DNA from: Roseivirga echinicomitans
GTDB lineage: Bacteria; Bacteroidota; Bacteroidia; Cytophagales; Cyclobacteriaceae
Reading direction: 5' to 3'
Assembly (NCBI RefSeq): GCF_001592935.1
Contig: NZ_LRDB01000023.1
Span: 352,390-416,389 of the forward strand
DNA length: 64,000 bases
In this document: positions 43,735 to 51,886 of the stretch, one piece after another
Layout: every line of letters starts with the position of its first letter
How positions within the stretch are numbered: position 1 is the first letter of the stretch
Made by a program: the position numbers and the translations under genes
The notes under the pieces: generated by a model
Told to the model about the DNA's origin: nothing
What the model saw: only the letters and a program-made list of their open reading frames with translations
Database searches by the model: none

Positions 43735-44730
43735 ATGAGCTACAAGCTAAAGCAAGAATCAATCTCGAGTTTTTCTACTGCCACCGCTGCAGACATATGT
43801 ACTGAGTTTTTTGCTGGAAAAAATAAAATAAGCGGAGAGTCCATTATGGCCCTCACAGAGGTTAGACAAGTGAATTCATTTATTATCGAATCGCTTTTCA
43901 CCCAATGGCAATCCGAAATGGCACGATTAAGAAGCCCTTATTTTGATTTCGAGGCCGAAGAAGTGCAAAAGGCACTCAAAGAATTTATGAATACGCTTTC
44001 TAACCACATTAGTATTGGCCGTGGGCATTTGGAACCACTTTTAACCAAGGCGATTGAGGCAACAATACTATTGACCTTCTCACCAAAAAAATATGTATTG
44101 AACCATTGGCTTGATGAACAAAAAGAAAATCTACCCAAAGGGAAATTGAGATACATAAAAACGCATACGGAAGGATTCAAATTAATTTACGACACAGCCA
44201 AGACACCCATCAATCCTGCTTACCTAGGTAATTTGTTTGATTCAATGACTTCTCACTTCAAAATCCCTGAGCCTGTTGAATTCTTGCAGAAGTTAAATGC
44301 TGAAGATAAACTTAGTCTTCTTTTTGAAAAGGAAGAGGCCGCAGAGCCAGCTCCTTCGCCTGTTTTTACTCCAGAAGTAAATGAACCATTAGAGGTAAAA
44401 AGTACTGTGGCCGCCAAGCATGGAAATGGTAAAGAAACCATTAACGATCGCTTTAATGGAAACACCAATGCACCAACGTTGGCTGAAAAACTCCAAAAGA
44501 ACACTGCGCAGCCACTTGAGAAAACACTCACACTCAACGAGCGAATTATGTTTACCAAAACACTTTTTGAAGGTGATCAAGCTCTAATGACAAAGGTTTT
44601 TGAAGAGCTTGATACTGCAAACAGTATGGACGAAGCCTTGAGCAAAACACAGCCCTACAATAAAAAATGGGACATAGAAGGCGATGAAATGGAAGCCTTT
44701 ATCCAGGTTTTAAGAAGAAGGTTTAATTAA
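43735..44730 (+). CDS. Conserved Bacteroidota protein of unknown function
   Basis: A 331-residue soluble protein that I do not assign to a named family. The N-terminal two-thirds is helical (TEVRQVNSFIIESLFTQWQSEMARL, SNHISIGRGHLEPLLTKAIEATILL). A proline-glutamate-rich linker (about 200-235) leads to a C-terminal block TLNERIMFTKTLFEGDQALMTKVFEELDTANSMDEA that resembles segments repeated in several Bacteroidota proteins. No signal peptide or membrane helix. It is divergent from ferredoxin and converges on a small minus-strand gene. Confidence 0.72.
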   Translation: MSYKLKQESISSFSTATAADICTEFFAGKNKISGESIMALTEVRQVNSFIIESLFTQWQSEMARLRSPYFDFEAEEVQKALKEFMNTLSNHISIGRGHLEPLLTKAIEATILLTFSPKKYVLNHWLDEQKENLPKGKLRYIKTHTEGFKLIYDTAKTPINPAYLGNLFDSMTSHFKIPEPVEFLQKLNAEDKLSLLFEKEEAAEPAPSPVFTPEVNEPLEVKSTVAAKHGNGKETINDRFNGNTNAPTLAEKLQKNTAQPLEKTLTLNERIMFTKTLFEGDQALMTKVFEELDTANSMDEALSKTQPYNKKWDIEGDEMEAFIQVLRRRFN

Positions 44731-44745
44731 TTCAGAAAAAATAAA

Positions 44746-44767
44746 AAGGGGAGTTTCTACTCCTCTT
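44746..44767 (-). terminator. Hairpin ending the small minus-strand gene
   Basis: AAGGGGAGT (44746-44754) pairs with ACTCCTCTT (44759-44767), with one G-U pair and loop TTCT. Read on the minus strand it is followed by a T-rich tract (44735-44745). It overlaps the gene's stop codon region. Confidence 0.55.
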
Positions 44768-44978
44768 CATCACTTTCTTTACTCTTGATCTCATCCAGAT
44801 CGTCTCGATCACGGAGCTTTTTATCATCAACATTCTTATTCAAAAACTCATTGATTTTATCAATCGACAAAGAGTTACGAATTTCTCCAAAGGAATCGAT
44901 CTTAATTTCCATTCCCTCAAGCTCTTTATTCACTCGCGGTTTTTGATCCTTTTTCTTGTTCTCCTTTTTCCTTGCCAT
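44757..44978 (-). CDS. Small highly charged protein upstream of nothing else recognised
   Basis: A 73-residue protein with a lysine-rich N-terminus (ARKKENKKKDQKPRV), a central segment EGMEIKIDSFGEIRNSLSIDKINEFLNK that looks folded, and an acidic end (KSKESDEEE). No membrane helix or signal. The frame is clean, the length is typical of small Bacteroidota proteins, and it sits downstream of gltX on the same strand with 41 bases between. The natural reading is an independently translated small cytosolic protein; function unknown. Confidence 0.7.
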   Translation of the reverse strand: MARKKENKKKDQKPRVNKELEGMEIKIDSFGEIRNSLSIDKINEFLNKNVDDKKLRDRDDLDEIKSKESDEEE

Positions 44979-45019
44979 ATTATCATTGTTTACTTCGGTA
45001 TAATAAAAACTGAGGTGAC

Positions 45020-46534
45020 TTAATCTGCCGTTTTTAATACTTCAATCGCCTTATTAATTCGATTGGCAGCTTCTGCTGTCCCCAAGATAGAGATAATCTC
45101 CATGAGGTCTGGACCACCACCAGCGCCAGTTAAAGCCAAACGCAACGCAGGCATTACCTTCCCAAGTGAAGTGTCGTCCGTTGCTAATACCGCTACAAAC
45201 TTTTCTTTAGCCTCTTCTGGACTAACTTTTTGAAGCTTAGCTATTTCGTTTGCGAACTGCGCCAATTTCTGAACAGCTTCTGCCGTCCATTTCTTATTTA
45301 CGGTTTTTTCATCATAAGTTGTGGGTGCAGAAAAGAAGAAATCGCCACTTTCCAAAATATCAGAAACAAAGGTAATTCGCTCCTTCATTGAGCCAGCAAT
45401 GGCACTTAAAAGCTCCATATCTACATTAACATTGTTCTCTTCCTTCAGCATTTGAGCTAAATCTTCATTTGACTTATTTTTCAAATATTGCTGATTGAAC
45501 CATTTCGCTTTTTCAATGTCGAACTTGGCTCCAGATTTATTAATTCGCTCTAAAGAAAATTCAGAAATGAGTTGATCCATAGTGAACATTTCTTGCTCCG
45601 TGCCAGGGTTCCAACCCAACAAAGCCAAAAAGTTCATACAAGCTTCTGGCAAATAACCAGACTCCTTAAAGCCTTTCGACAATTCTCCTGAAACGGGATC
45701 TGACCAATTCAATGGAAATATAGGAAAGCCCAATTGATCCGCAGCTCGTTTGCTTAACTTGCCATTGCCATCAGGCTTGAGCAATAGTGGTAAATGCGCA
45801 AATTGTGGTGCTTCCCATCCAAAGGCTTCATACAATAAAACGTGCAAAGGAGCCGAAGGCAACCATTCCTCACCACGAATCACATGGGTGATTTCCATCA
45901 GATGGTCATCCACAATATTTGCCAAATGATAGGTGGGCATTCCATCAGACTTCATCAACACCTTATCATCCAGCGTGGTGGTATTCACTACCACCCAGTC
46001 TCTAACAACATCCTTAAAGCGGACGTCATCATTTTTGGGCATCTTAAAACGAATAACGTAAGGCTCGCCTGATTCTAGCTTCTGGTTCACCTCCTCGGCA
46101 GACATTGTCAGCGAGTTCTTCATCTGATTTCTGCTGATGGCATTGTACTGCGGATTCGCCATGCGAGCTTCTTTAAGTCGCTCGCGCATTTCATCAAGAT
46201 CCTCAGGAGTGTCAAAAGCATAATATGCTTTTCCTTCAGCAATTAGCCTGTCAGCATATTCCTTATAAAGTGATTTGCGATCAGATTGACGATAAGGCCC
46301 AAAATTACCGCCACTTTGTGGCCCTTCATCTGGCCTAATACCACACCATTCCAAAGCCGTAAGAATATAGTCTTCGGCCCCCTCAACATAGCGATTTTGG
46401 TCGGTGTCCTCTATTCTAATAATGAATTTGCCTCCGCTTTTCTTGGCAAATAAATAATTATAGAGGGCTGTTCTTACTCCTCCTATATGTAAAGCTCCTG
46501 TTGGGCTGGGGGCAAATCTTACTCTAACACTCAT
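45020..46534 (-). CDS. gltX: Glutamate--tRNA ligase
   Basis: Class I aminoacyl-tRNA synthetase charging tRNA-Glu. The 504-residue product from the ATG at 46534 starts VRVRFAPSPTG, with the HIGH-type motif in ALHIGG (about residues 11-16), and the KMSKS-type motif as GKLSKRAADQLGF near 250. A C-terminal anticodon-binding helical domain is complete. The longer frame (46564) is disfavoured because an exact TAnnTTTG element sits at 46552-46559, which would place transcription initiation after that codon. It precedes the small charged gene by 41 bases. Confidence 0.96.
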   Translation of the reverse strand: MSVRVRFAPSPTGALHIGGVRTALYNYLFAKKSGGKFIIRIEDTDQNRYVEGAEDYILTALEWCGIRPDEGPQSGGNFGPYRQSDRKSLYKEYADRLIAEGKAYYAFDTPEDLDEMRERLKEARMANPQYNAISRNQMKNSLTMSAEEVNQKLESGEPYVIRFKMPKNDDVRFKDVVRDWVVVNTTTLDDKVLMKSDGMPTYHLANIVDDHLMEITHVIRGEEWLPSAPLHVLLYEAFGWEAPQFAHLPLLLKPDGNGKLSKRAADQLGFPIFPLNWSDPVSGELSKGFKESGYLPEACMNFLALLGWNPGTEQEMFTMDQLISEFSLERINKSGAKFDIEKAKWFNQQYLKNKSNEDLAQMLKEENNVNVDMELLSAIAGSMKERITFVSDILESGDFFFSAPTTYDEKTVNKKWTAEAVQKLAQFANEIAKLQKVSPEEAKEKFVAVLATDDTSLGKVMPALRLALTGAGGGPDLMEIISILGTAEAANRINKAIEVLKTAD

Positions 46535-46551
46535 GAAATCTAATTTGGCCG

Positions 46552-46559
46552 CAAAAATA
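46552..46559 (-). promoter_or_regulatory. -7 promoter element of gltX
   Basis: CAAAAATA on the plus strand is TATTTTTG on the coding strand, an exact TAnnTTTG match. Initiation about 6 bases further would give a leader of about 12 bases before the ATG at 46534. Confidence 0.5.
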
Positions 46560-46624
46560 CGCAAAAGTCAAGTCCATCACTAAGAATGACTTGGTGATTT
46601 ACAATGAATTAAAATTTATTCGAA

Positions 46625-47008
46625 TTAAATGTCTACTGCGATGCACGAAATTTCTACGTTAACATCTTTAGGCAGTCTGGCCACCTCAACGCATTCTCTA
46701 GCGGGAGGGTTCGCTTTGAAATAAACGGAATAGGCTTCATTGATGGTAGCAAACTGATTCATATCCTTAATGAAAATAGAACACTTCACAATATTACTAA
46801 AAGTCATTCCTGCTGCTGATAGGATTGCCTCAAGGTTCTTCATTACTTGATGAGTTTCCTCAGTGATATTCTCATTGATCATTTCGCCAGTGGCTTGATC
46901 GAAAGGAATCTGACCTGAAACATACAATGTATTACCTGCTTTAACGGCTTGGCTATAAGGCCCTATTGGGGCTGGAGCGTCTGGACTGTTGACGATTATT
47001 TTCGACAT
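46625..47008 (-). CDS. ridA: RidA family enamine/imine deaminase (cytosolic)
   Basis: A 127-residue RidA protein without signal peptide, which detoxifies 2-aminoacrylate and similar intermediates from PLP enzymes. Diagnostic blocks are APAPIGPYSQAVKAGNTLYVSGQIP (N-terminus), and PPARECVEVARLPKDVNVEISCIAVDI at the end, where the catalytic arginine (ARE) and glutamate (VEIS) lie. Length equals E. coli RidA. It is divergent from the gene at 47058 with about 49 bases between. A second, exported RidA is encoded at 10041. Confidence 0.95.
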   Translation of the reverse strand: MSKIIVNSPDAPAPIGPYSQAVKAGNTLYVSGQIPFDQATGEMINENITEETHQVMKNLEAILSAAGMTFSNIVKCSIFIKDMNQFATINEAYSVYFKANPPARECVEVARLPKDVNVEISCIAVDI

Positions 47009-47032
47009 GTTCGGATTGTTTGATTTAATGAA

Positions 47033-47040
47033 TAATTTTG
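47033..47040 (+). promoter_or_regulatory. -7 promoter element (TAATTTTG)
   Basis: Exact TAnnTTTG element 17 bases before the ATG at 47058. It implies initiation near 47047 and so rejects the earlier in-frame start at 46989, which lies inside the divergent ridA gene. Confidence 0.5.
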
Positions 47041-47057
47041 GGGCAAATTACACATTT

Positions 47058-47726
47058 ATGAAAATTCTAGTCATCGGTTCCGAACAGAATATCGAAGAGT
47101 TTAAATTAAAATTTAATACGGGGCATGAATGCCGCTTCGAAACGGACTATGATTTCGAAGAAGACATCTCCACATTTGATTGTGTTTTTGACTTTTTTAT
47201 TGGTGATAGCCCTGAGCAATTCGAGATATTTAGTGCTTATGAAGGACTAAATCTATTTGTGAATGCTCCGAAAATATCACTCGCAGAACTGGCCTATTAC
47301 CAAGAAGAGGTCAACTGTAACCTTTATGGGTTCAACGGCCTACCGACTTTCCTAAACCGAGATATTCTAGAAGTTTCAGCTTTGAACGATAAAGCCAAGT
47401 CGGGTTTGGAGGCCTTATGCAAAAACCTAAACACTACCTTTGAGCTCGTTGAAGATCGTGTTGGAATGGTAACGCCTAGAATCATCTTCATGATTATTAA
47501 CGAGGCTTTTTATACCCTTCAGGAAGGTACAGCTTCAAAAGACGCCATAGATACAGGAATGAAATTAGGGACGAATTATCCTTTTGGCCCATTTGAATGG
47601 TGCAATAAAATTGGAGTTCAGCAGGTTTACGAAGTTTTAGAAGCCATGTATGAGGATACTAAAGAAGAACGATATAAAATATGTCCGCTGCTTAAAAAGG
47701 AATACTTAAGCCGCATTACGCATTAA
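47058..47726 (+). CDS. 3-hydroxyacyl-CoA dehydrogenase C-terminal-domain protein
   Basis: The 222-residue protein has a short N-terminal part resembling a degraded Rossmann domain (KILVIGSEQNIEEFKLKF; no GxGxxG), and a C-terminal 3HCDH-type dimerisation/substrate domain with RIIFMIINEAFYTLQEGTAS and GTNYPFGPFEWCNKIG (about residues 135-190). The NAD-binding motif is not intact, so a true dehydrogenase is doubtful; it may bind CoA esters or be a decayed paralogue. It converges on glmS and is followed by a terminator at 47726-47754. Confidence 0.75.
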   Translation: MKILVIGSEQNIEEFKLKFNTGHECRFETDYDFEEDISTFDCVFDFFIGDSPEQFEIFSAYEGLNLFVNAPKISLAELAYYQEEVNCNLYGFNGLPTFLNRDILEVSALNDKAKSGLEALCKNLNTTFELVEDRVGMVTPRIIFMIINEAFYTLQEGTASKDAIDTGMKLGTNYPFGPFEWCNKIGVQQVYEVLEAMYEDTKEERYKICPLLKKEYLSRITH

Positions 47727-47754
47727 AAAAGGGAGCTCAATGAGCTCCCTTTTT
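47726..47754. terminator. Bidirectional terminator before glmS
   Basis: AAAAAGGGAGCTC (47726-47738), loop AAT, GAGCTCCCTTTTT (47742-47754): a perfect 13-bp stem that is nearly symmetric, serving the plus-strand gene and glmS. Confidence 0.92.
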
Positions 47755-47778
47755 ATTCAATTATAATTTCTATTTCCT

Positions 47779-49614
47779 TTATTCTACGGTAACAGATTTA
47801 GCCAAGTTTCTAGGCTGATCCACATTACAGCCTCTCATAACCGCGATATGGTATGATAACAGTTGTAATGGAATTACAGCAATAAGTGGCATTAATGCAT
47901 CACTAATGTGCGGTACTTCAATCACATAGTCAGCCATTTTAGGAATTTCTGTATCGCCTTCAGAAACAACTGCGATAACTTTACCTTTTCTCGCCTTTAC
48001 TTCTTGAACGTTAGAAACAATTTTTTCATAGCTACTGTCCTTAGTGGCAATTACTACAACTGGCATTTCTTCGTCTATCAAAGCAATTGGCCCATGCTTC
48101 ATTTCAGCTGCAGGGTAACCTTCAGCATGTATGTAAGAAATCTCCTTAAGTTTTAAGGCTCCCTCTAAGGCCACAGGGAAGTTAAACCCTCTTCCTAGGT
48201 ACAAGAAGTTTCTGGCATCTTTAAACACCTTAGCGATCTCCTCAAGTTGGTCATTCAGCAATAAAGCCTTAGCCACTTTATCTGGCACTGATTCCAGTTC
48301 AAATAATAATGCTCTGTATTTACTTTCAGAAAGAGAACCTTTCTTTTCAGCAATCATCAAGGCCATCATTGTAAGTACTGAAATTTGAGCCGTAAATGCT
48401 TTGGTACTTGCCACTCCTATTTCTGGACCAGCATGCGTATACGAACCAGCATGTGTAGCCCGTGCAATCGAAGATCCCACCACGTTACAAACACCTATGA
48501 TGGTAGCGCCTTTCGACTTAGCCAACTCAATAGCAGCCAATGTATCAGCCGTTTCGCCAGATTGAGAAATGGCAATAACTACATCCTTCTCATTTACGAT
48601 CGGGTTTCTATATCTAAATTCAGATGCGTACTCTACTTCTACAGGAATTCGGCAGAACTCTTCAAATATGTATTCAGCCACCAATCCAGCATGCCATGAT
48701 GTGCCGCAAGCAATAATCAGAATTCTCTCGGCATTGACCATTTTGGTCACGTAGTCAAAAATACCACCCAACACGAGCTTACCTTCCTTTGCCTGAAGCC
48801 GGCCTCTAAGACAGTCTCCTATTGATTTTGGCTGCTCAAAAATTTCCTTCAGCATAAAGTGATCATAACCCCCTTTTTCTATAGCCTCCAGCTGAATATC
48901 AATAGTCTGAACATACGGAGTCATTTCTACATCAGAAACACTCTTAATGGTTAAATGCCCATCTTTAATAATAGCAATTTCTTGATCTTCTAGGTACACT
49001 ACTTCGTTCGTATACTCTATAATTGGTGTAGCATCTGAAGCAAGGAAAAATTCACCTTTACCCAAGCCAACCACTAATGGACTCCCTTTACGGGCAGCGA
49101 TCAAAAGGTTTGGATCCTCCAGAGAAATAATAGCAATGGCATATGCCCCTACTACTTTATTAAGGGCTAATCGTACCGCCTCTGCAAGGCTAACTCCAGA
49201 GTTTAGATAAATGTCTTCAATAAAATTTATAAATACCTCTGAGTCTGTATCACTTTTAAAGTCAAACCCCTTTTTTATTAGATCAGTTTTAAGTGAAGAA
49301 TAGTTTTCAATAATCCCGTTATGGATCATTGCCAGCTTGCCAGAGTTAGATACATGAGGGTGGGCATTCTTATCGTTGGGTTCTCCGTGGGTTGCCCAAC
49401 GGGTATGTCCAATCCCTATATTGCTACTTACGTCCTTCCCCTTAACAAAATCATGAAGGTCAGCAACTTTCCCCTTTTTCTTGTAGACATTTAAGCCTCC
49501 ATTCAATAAGGCCACTCCAGCACTATCATAACCTCTATATTCTAGACGCTGTAAACCCTTGATTATTACTGAATAAGCCTCTCTATGGCCTAAATAACCG
49601 ACTATTCCGCACAT
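47779..49614 (-). CDS. glmS: Glutamine--fructose-6-phosphate aminotransferase (isomerising)
   Basis: Makes glucosamine-6-phosphate, the entry to UDP-GlcNAc for peptidoglycan and lipid A. The 611-residue protein has the N-terminal nucleophile glutaminase (MCGIVGYLGHREAY, Cys2; HTRWATHGEPND; GIIENYSSLK), and two SIS isomerase domains (IACGTSWHAGLVAEY and RNFLYLGRGFNFPVALEGALKLKEISY), with the C-terminal AKSVTVE. It is the last gene of a minus-strand operon with the DUF4270 and glgA-like genes; the gap to DUF4270 is 43 bases. No glmS ribozyme is apparent, as expected outside Firmicutes. Confidence 0.97.
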   Translation of the reverse strand: MCGIVGYLGHREAYSVIIKGLQRLEYRGYDSAGVALLNGGLNVYKKKGKVADLHDFVKGKDVSSNIGIGHTRWATHGEPNDKNAHPHVSNSGKLAMIHNGIIENYSSLKTDLIKKGFDFKSDTDSEVFINFIEDIYLNSGVSLAEAVRLALNKVVGAYAIAIISLEDPNLLIAARKGSPLVVGLGKGEFFLASDATPIIEYTNEVVYLEDQEIAIIKDGHLTIKSVSDVEMTPYVQTIDIQLEAIEKGGYDHFMLKEIFEQPKSIGDCLRGRLQAKEGKLVLGGIFDYVTKMVNAERILIIACGTSWHAGLVAEYIFEEFCRIPVEVEYASEFRYRNPIVNEKDVVIAISQSGETADTLAAIELAKSKGATIIGVCNVVGSSIARATHAGSYTHAGPEIGVASTKAFTAQISVLTMMALMIAEKKGSLSESKYRALLFELESVPDKVAKALLLNDQLEEIAKVFKDARNFLYLGRGFNFPVALEGALKLKEISYIHAEGYPAAEMKHGPIALIDEEMPVVVIATKDSSYEKIVSNVQEVKARKGKVIAVVSEGDTEIPKMADYVIEVPHISDALMPLIAVIPLQLLSYHIAVMRGCNVDQPRNLAKSVTVE

Positions 49615-49657
49615 ATATAATTATTTTAACGAGATAAATATAAGAAGATGACTTCCC

Positions 49658-50959
49658 CTATTTAAGTTCAGAGTAGAAAACTTTAAGTTTAAAATCTTCA
49701 GGTCGAAATACCACATTCCCCAGTTCCCCATTAATAGATGAAGGTGCTATGAAAAATTGATTTCTTCTAAAGACATCAGAAAAATAATACCCTATAAATG
49801 AAGTGATCGACCCTGTATAGGTTTTTGAGTCCTCATCATAAAGAAGTGTTAAAGCTGTTCCGCTTCCGATTGGGTTTGACCCATCTTGTTGTATGGCTCT
49901 AAAATTTTCTCCATCTCTAATCACTCTATTCCCTGAATCTGTAAGCAATAATAAAAGTCTTGTAGGAGGCGTAACGCCATCAACGGGTTCATCAATAGGC
50001 CCTATAGAAACCTGAGCAGTATTGACGATTACATCAGGCTTTAGATTGGCGAATGTCTGTAATTCCGAAAGATTAATTTTAGTTACAATTCCAGCACCTG
50101 CCTGAATATAACGAAGTCCTGAGCTTGGTGAATATTCTTGATTAGTAGTTGCCATGCCCTCTAAAGCAGTACCCGAACGATCAAATTCAAGCCCATAATA
50201 ATGAGTCAACTCACCAATTGTTATCTTATGAGTAGCAGGCACATTAACAGTACCGGTACTTGATACCTCACTGTAATAAAAATCGATCATTGAAGATTCC
50301 GGCTCCAAAACTATCCCAAATGCATTTGATGAGTTATCTTCAGTTTGAAATGCCAGCCCAGGAAAAGCTGACTCAAAAGCCTCTTGGGTTGCTACCTGTG
50401 GACTTCCATTTCTCATGAGTTCAAATAGCTCATTCGCAAAATCTATGTTCACATTTATTGTATAAACAGAATCAAGTTCATCAATCAGAATATTACCAGA
50501 AGCCACCAATTCATTTGAAATAGCAGTGCTATTGGTTGTAATATGTAGTGTGTCTTTTATTTGTTCAGATAAGAGGCTTACTTTAAGACGAGCCGTCTTA
50601 GCAAAGTCTTTATATAGGTACCCAAATTTTATGCTCAGCTTAACACTATCTAAAATAGCCTCTTCAGATATATCATTAAGGTCGTCAACATTAAGTTTCA
50701 TTTGGGCATAACTGGTAGCCTTAACCTTTCCAAAATCCGGATCATCAATATTTCCAATAAACCCAACACCCAAGTTTGTAGATGAAATTGAATCTAACAA
50801 AACAACGGAAGAGCTAGTACCTACTGTCTCTACTGAAAACTCTACAGGTGAAATATCATCCGAACCAAACCCAAAATCTCCATTCTTCTCACAAGAAAAC
50901 AAAAGAGTGAGGCCTAACATTAAGGCCCCAATGCTTTTAATCTTACCCAACAAGTTCAT
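49658..50959 (-). CDS. DUF4270 family lipoprotein
   Basis: The 433-residue predicted lipoprotein has a lipobox ending LTLLFSC at about residue 23 and the family opening DISPVEFSVETVGTSSSVVLLDS. The rest is beta-rich, with many short polar strands and the blocks LGVGFIGNIDDPDFGKVKATSYAQ and YYFSDVFRRNQFFIAPSS at the end. DUF4270 occurs in Bacteroidota near glycogen-synthase-like and glmS genes; function unknown, possibly surface-exposed. It overlaps the upstream glgA-like gene by 17 bases, so the two are co-translated. Confidence 0.88.
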   Translation of the reverse strand: MNLLGKIKSIGALMLGLTLLFSCEKNGDFGFGSDDISPVEFSVETVGTSSSVVLLDSISSTNLGVGFIGNIDDPDFGKVKATSYAQMKLNVDDLNDISEEAILDSVKLSIKFGYLYKDFAKTARLKVSLLSEQIKDTLHITTNSTAISNELVASGNILIDELDSVYTINVNIDFANELFELMRNGSPQVATQEAFESAFPGLAFQTEDNSSNAFGIVLEPESSMIDFYYSEVSSTGTVNVPATHKITIGELTHYYGLEFDRSGTALEGMATTNQEYSPSSGLRYIQAGAGIVTKINLSELQTFANLKPDVIVNTAQVSIGPIDEPVDGVTPPTRLLLLLTDSGNRVIRDGENFRAIQQDGSNPIGSGTALTLLYDEDSKTYTGSITSFIGYYFSDVFRRNQFFIAPSSINGELGNVVFRPEDFKLKVFYSELK

Positions 50960-51755
50960 TATATAAATTATAGTAAGAGTCTAAGAAATTATCATCCTTT
51001 TCAATTGTATCTACTTTCTTAAGCTTTTCAATCTCAGCCACTAAATCATTCAAGCCTTCGTGACCTTCTTCTTCGGCTCTAATGACAGCATCTGCATATT
51101 CAGCACCTGTTTTAATAAACCCAGCAAAGTCAGCTGACTTTAAATTCTCCAGCATACTGTCATCAATGTCCATCATCTTCACCTTATCAAGCAAATCTGC
51201 ATCGAATTGATGCGAGAATGCATTGTTATAGATTGTAAAGATTGATTTCGTATTCTGAAATATAGGATCGTTTTTATAAGTAGTCTTTAAATAAAGCGGA
51301 ATCAGACTAGTCATCCAATCATTGCAATGAACGATATCAGGAGCCCAGCCTAACTTCTTCACTGTTTCAAGAACGCCTTTACAAAAGAAAATTGCCCTTT
51401 CGTCATTATCTGCATAAAAATTATTTTCCTTGTCAACGAAAACAGATTTTCTATGGAAATAGTCTTCATTGTCTATAAAATAGACTTGAAGTTTAGCATT
51501 TGGAATTGACGCCACCTTAATTACTAAAGGCTTTTCTTCATCACCCACAGAAATGTTGATACCTGAAAGTCTGACTACTTCATGTAGCCTGTTTTTTCTT
51601 TCGTTAATAAGTCCGAAACGAGGAACTAGAATCCTTATCTCCATACCTCTCTCCTGCATCGCTTGTGGAAGTTTTCTCACAAAATCAGCAACAGCGGAGG
51701 TTTCTAGAAACGGATTGATCTCACTCGCAACGTAAAGAATTCGAAATTTTGACAT
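50943..51755 (-). CDS. Half-length glycogen-synthase-like (GT5) protein
   Basis: A 270-residue protein that matches only the N-terminal Rossmann half of GT5 glycogen/starch synthases: KFRILYVASEINPF at the start, PDIVHCNDWMTSLIPLYLKTTY near residue 145, and a helical C-terminal segment. The ADP-glucose motif KxGGL of the family is replaced by ETSAVADF (about residues 18-25), and the whole C-terminal nucleotide-sugar domain is missing. It is therefore unlikely to be a normal transferase. The gene heads the operon with DUF4270 and glmS and faces panC; this neighbourhood is known to me in other Bacteroidota, so the protein is a maintained family, not a fragment. Confidence 0.82.
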   Translation of the reverse strand: MSKFRILYVASEINPFLETSAVADFVRKLPQAMQERGMEIRILVPRFGLINERKNRLHEVVRLSGINISVGDEEKPLVIKVASIPNAKLQVYFIDNEDYFHRKSVFVDKENNFYADNDERAIFFCKGVLETVKKLGWAPDIVHCNDWMTSLIPLYLKTTYKNDPIFQNTKSIFTIYNNAFSHQFDADLLDKVKMMDIDDSMLENLKSADFAGFIKTGAEYADAVIRAEEEGHEGLNDLVAEIEKLKKVDTIEKDDNFLDSYYNLYNELVG

Positions 51756-51798
51756 AATTAATGGAAATTTAATGACACCTTCATTTGGAAAATGAGCA

Positions 51799-51806
51799 CA
51801 AAATTA
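51799..51806 (-). promoter_or_regulatory. -7 promoter element of the glgA-like/DUF4270/glmS operon
   Basis: CAAAATTA reads TAATTTTG on the coding strand, an exact TAnnTTTG match. It lies 43 bases before the start codon at 51755. Confidence 0.48.
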
Positions 51807-51847
51807 CTCCATTTTCCCGAAAAAACCTTGATTTATCTAAAAAAGCG

Positions 51848-51878
51848 TTGTTAATAAGCGTTAATTAGATTATCCTTC
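51848..51878 (+). promoter_or_regulatory. Candidate promoter of panC
   Basis: TTG at 51848-51850 and TATCCTTC at 51871-51878, spaced 20 bases, fit the Bacteroidota layout except one mismatch in the -7 element. The ATG at 51887 would be close to the first transcribed base. Confidence 0.33.
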
Positions 51879-51886
51879 GCGATCAA

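Noticed and set aside
46989..47057. Earlier in-frame ATG start for the 3HCDH-domain protein
   Set aside because: It lies inside the divergent ridA gene and upstream of an exact -7 element at 47033-47040.
47779..49614. glmS ribozyme in the glmS leader
   Set aside because: The intergenic gap to DUF4270 is 43 bases, too short for the ribozyme core.
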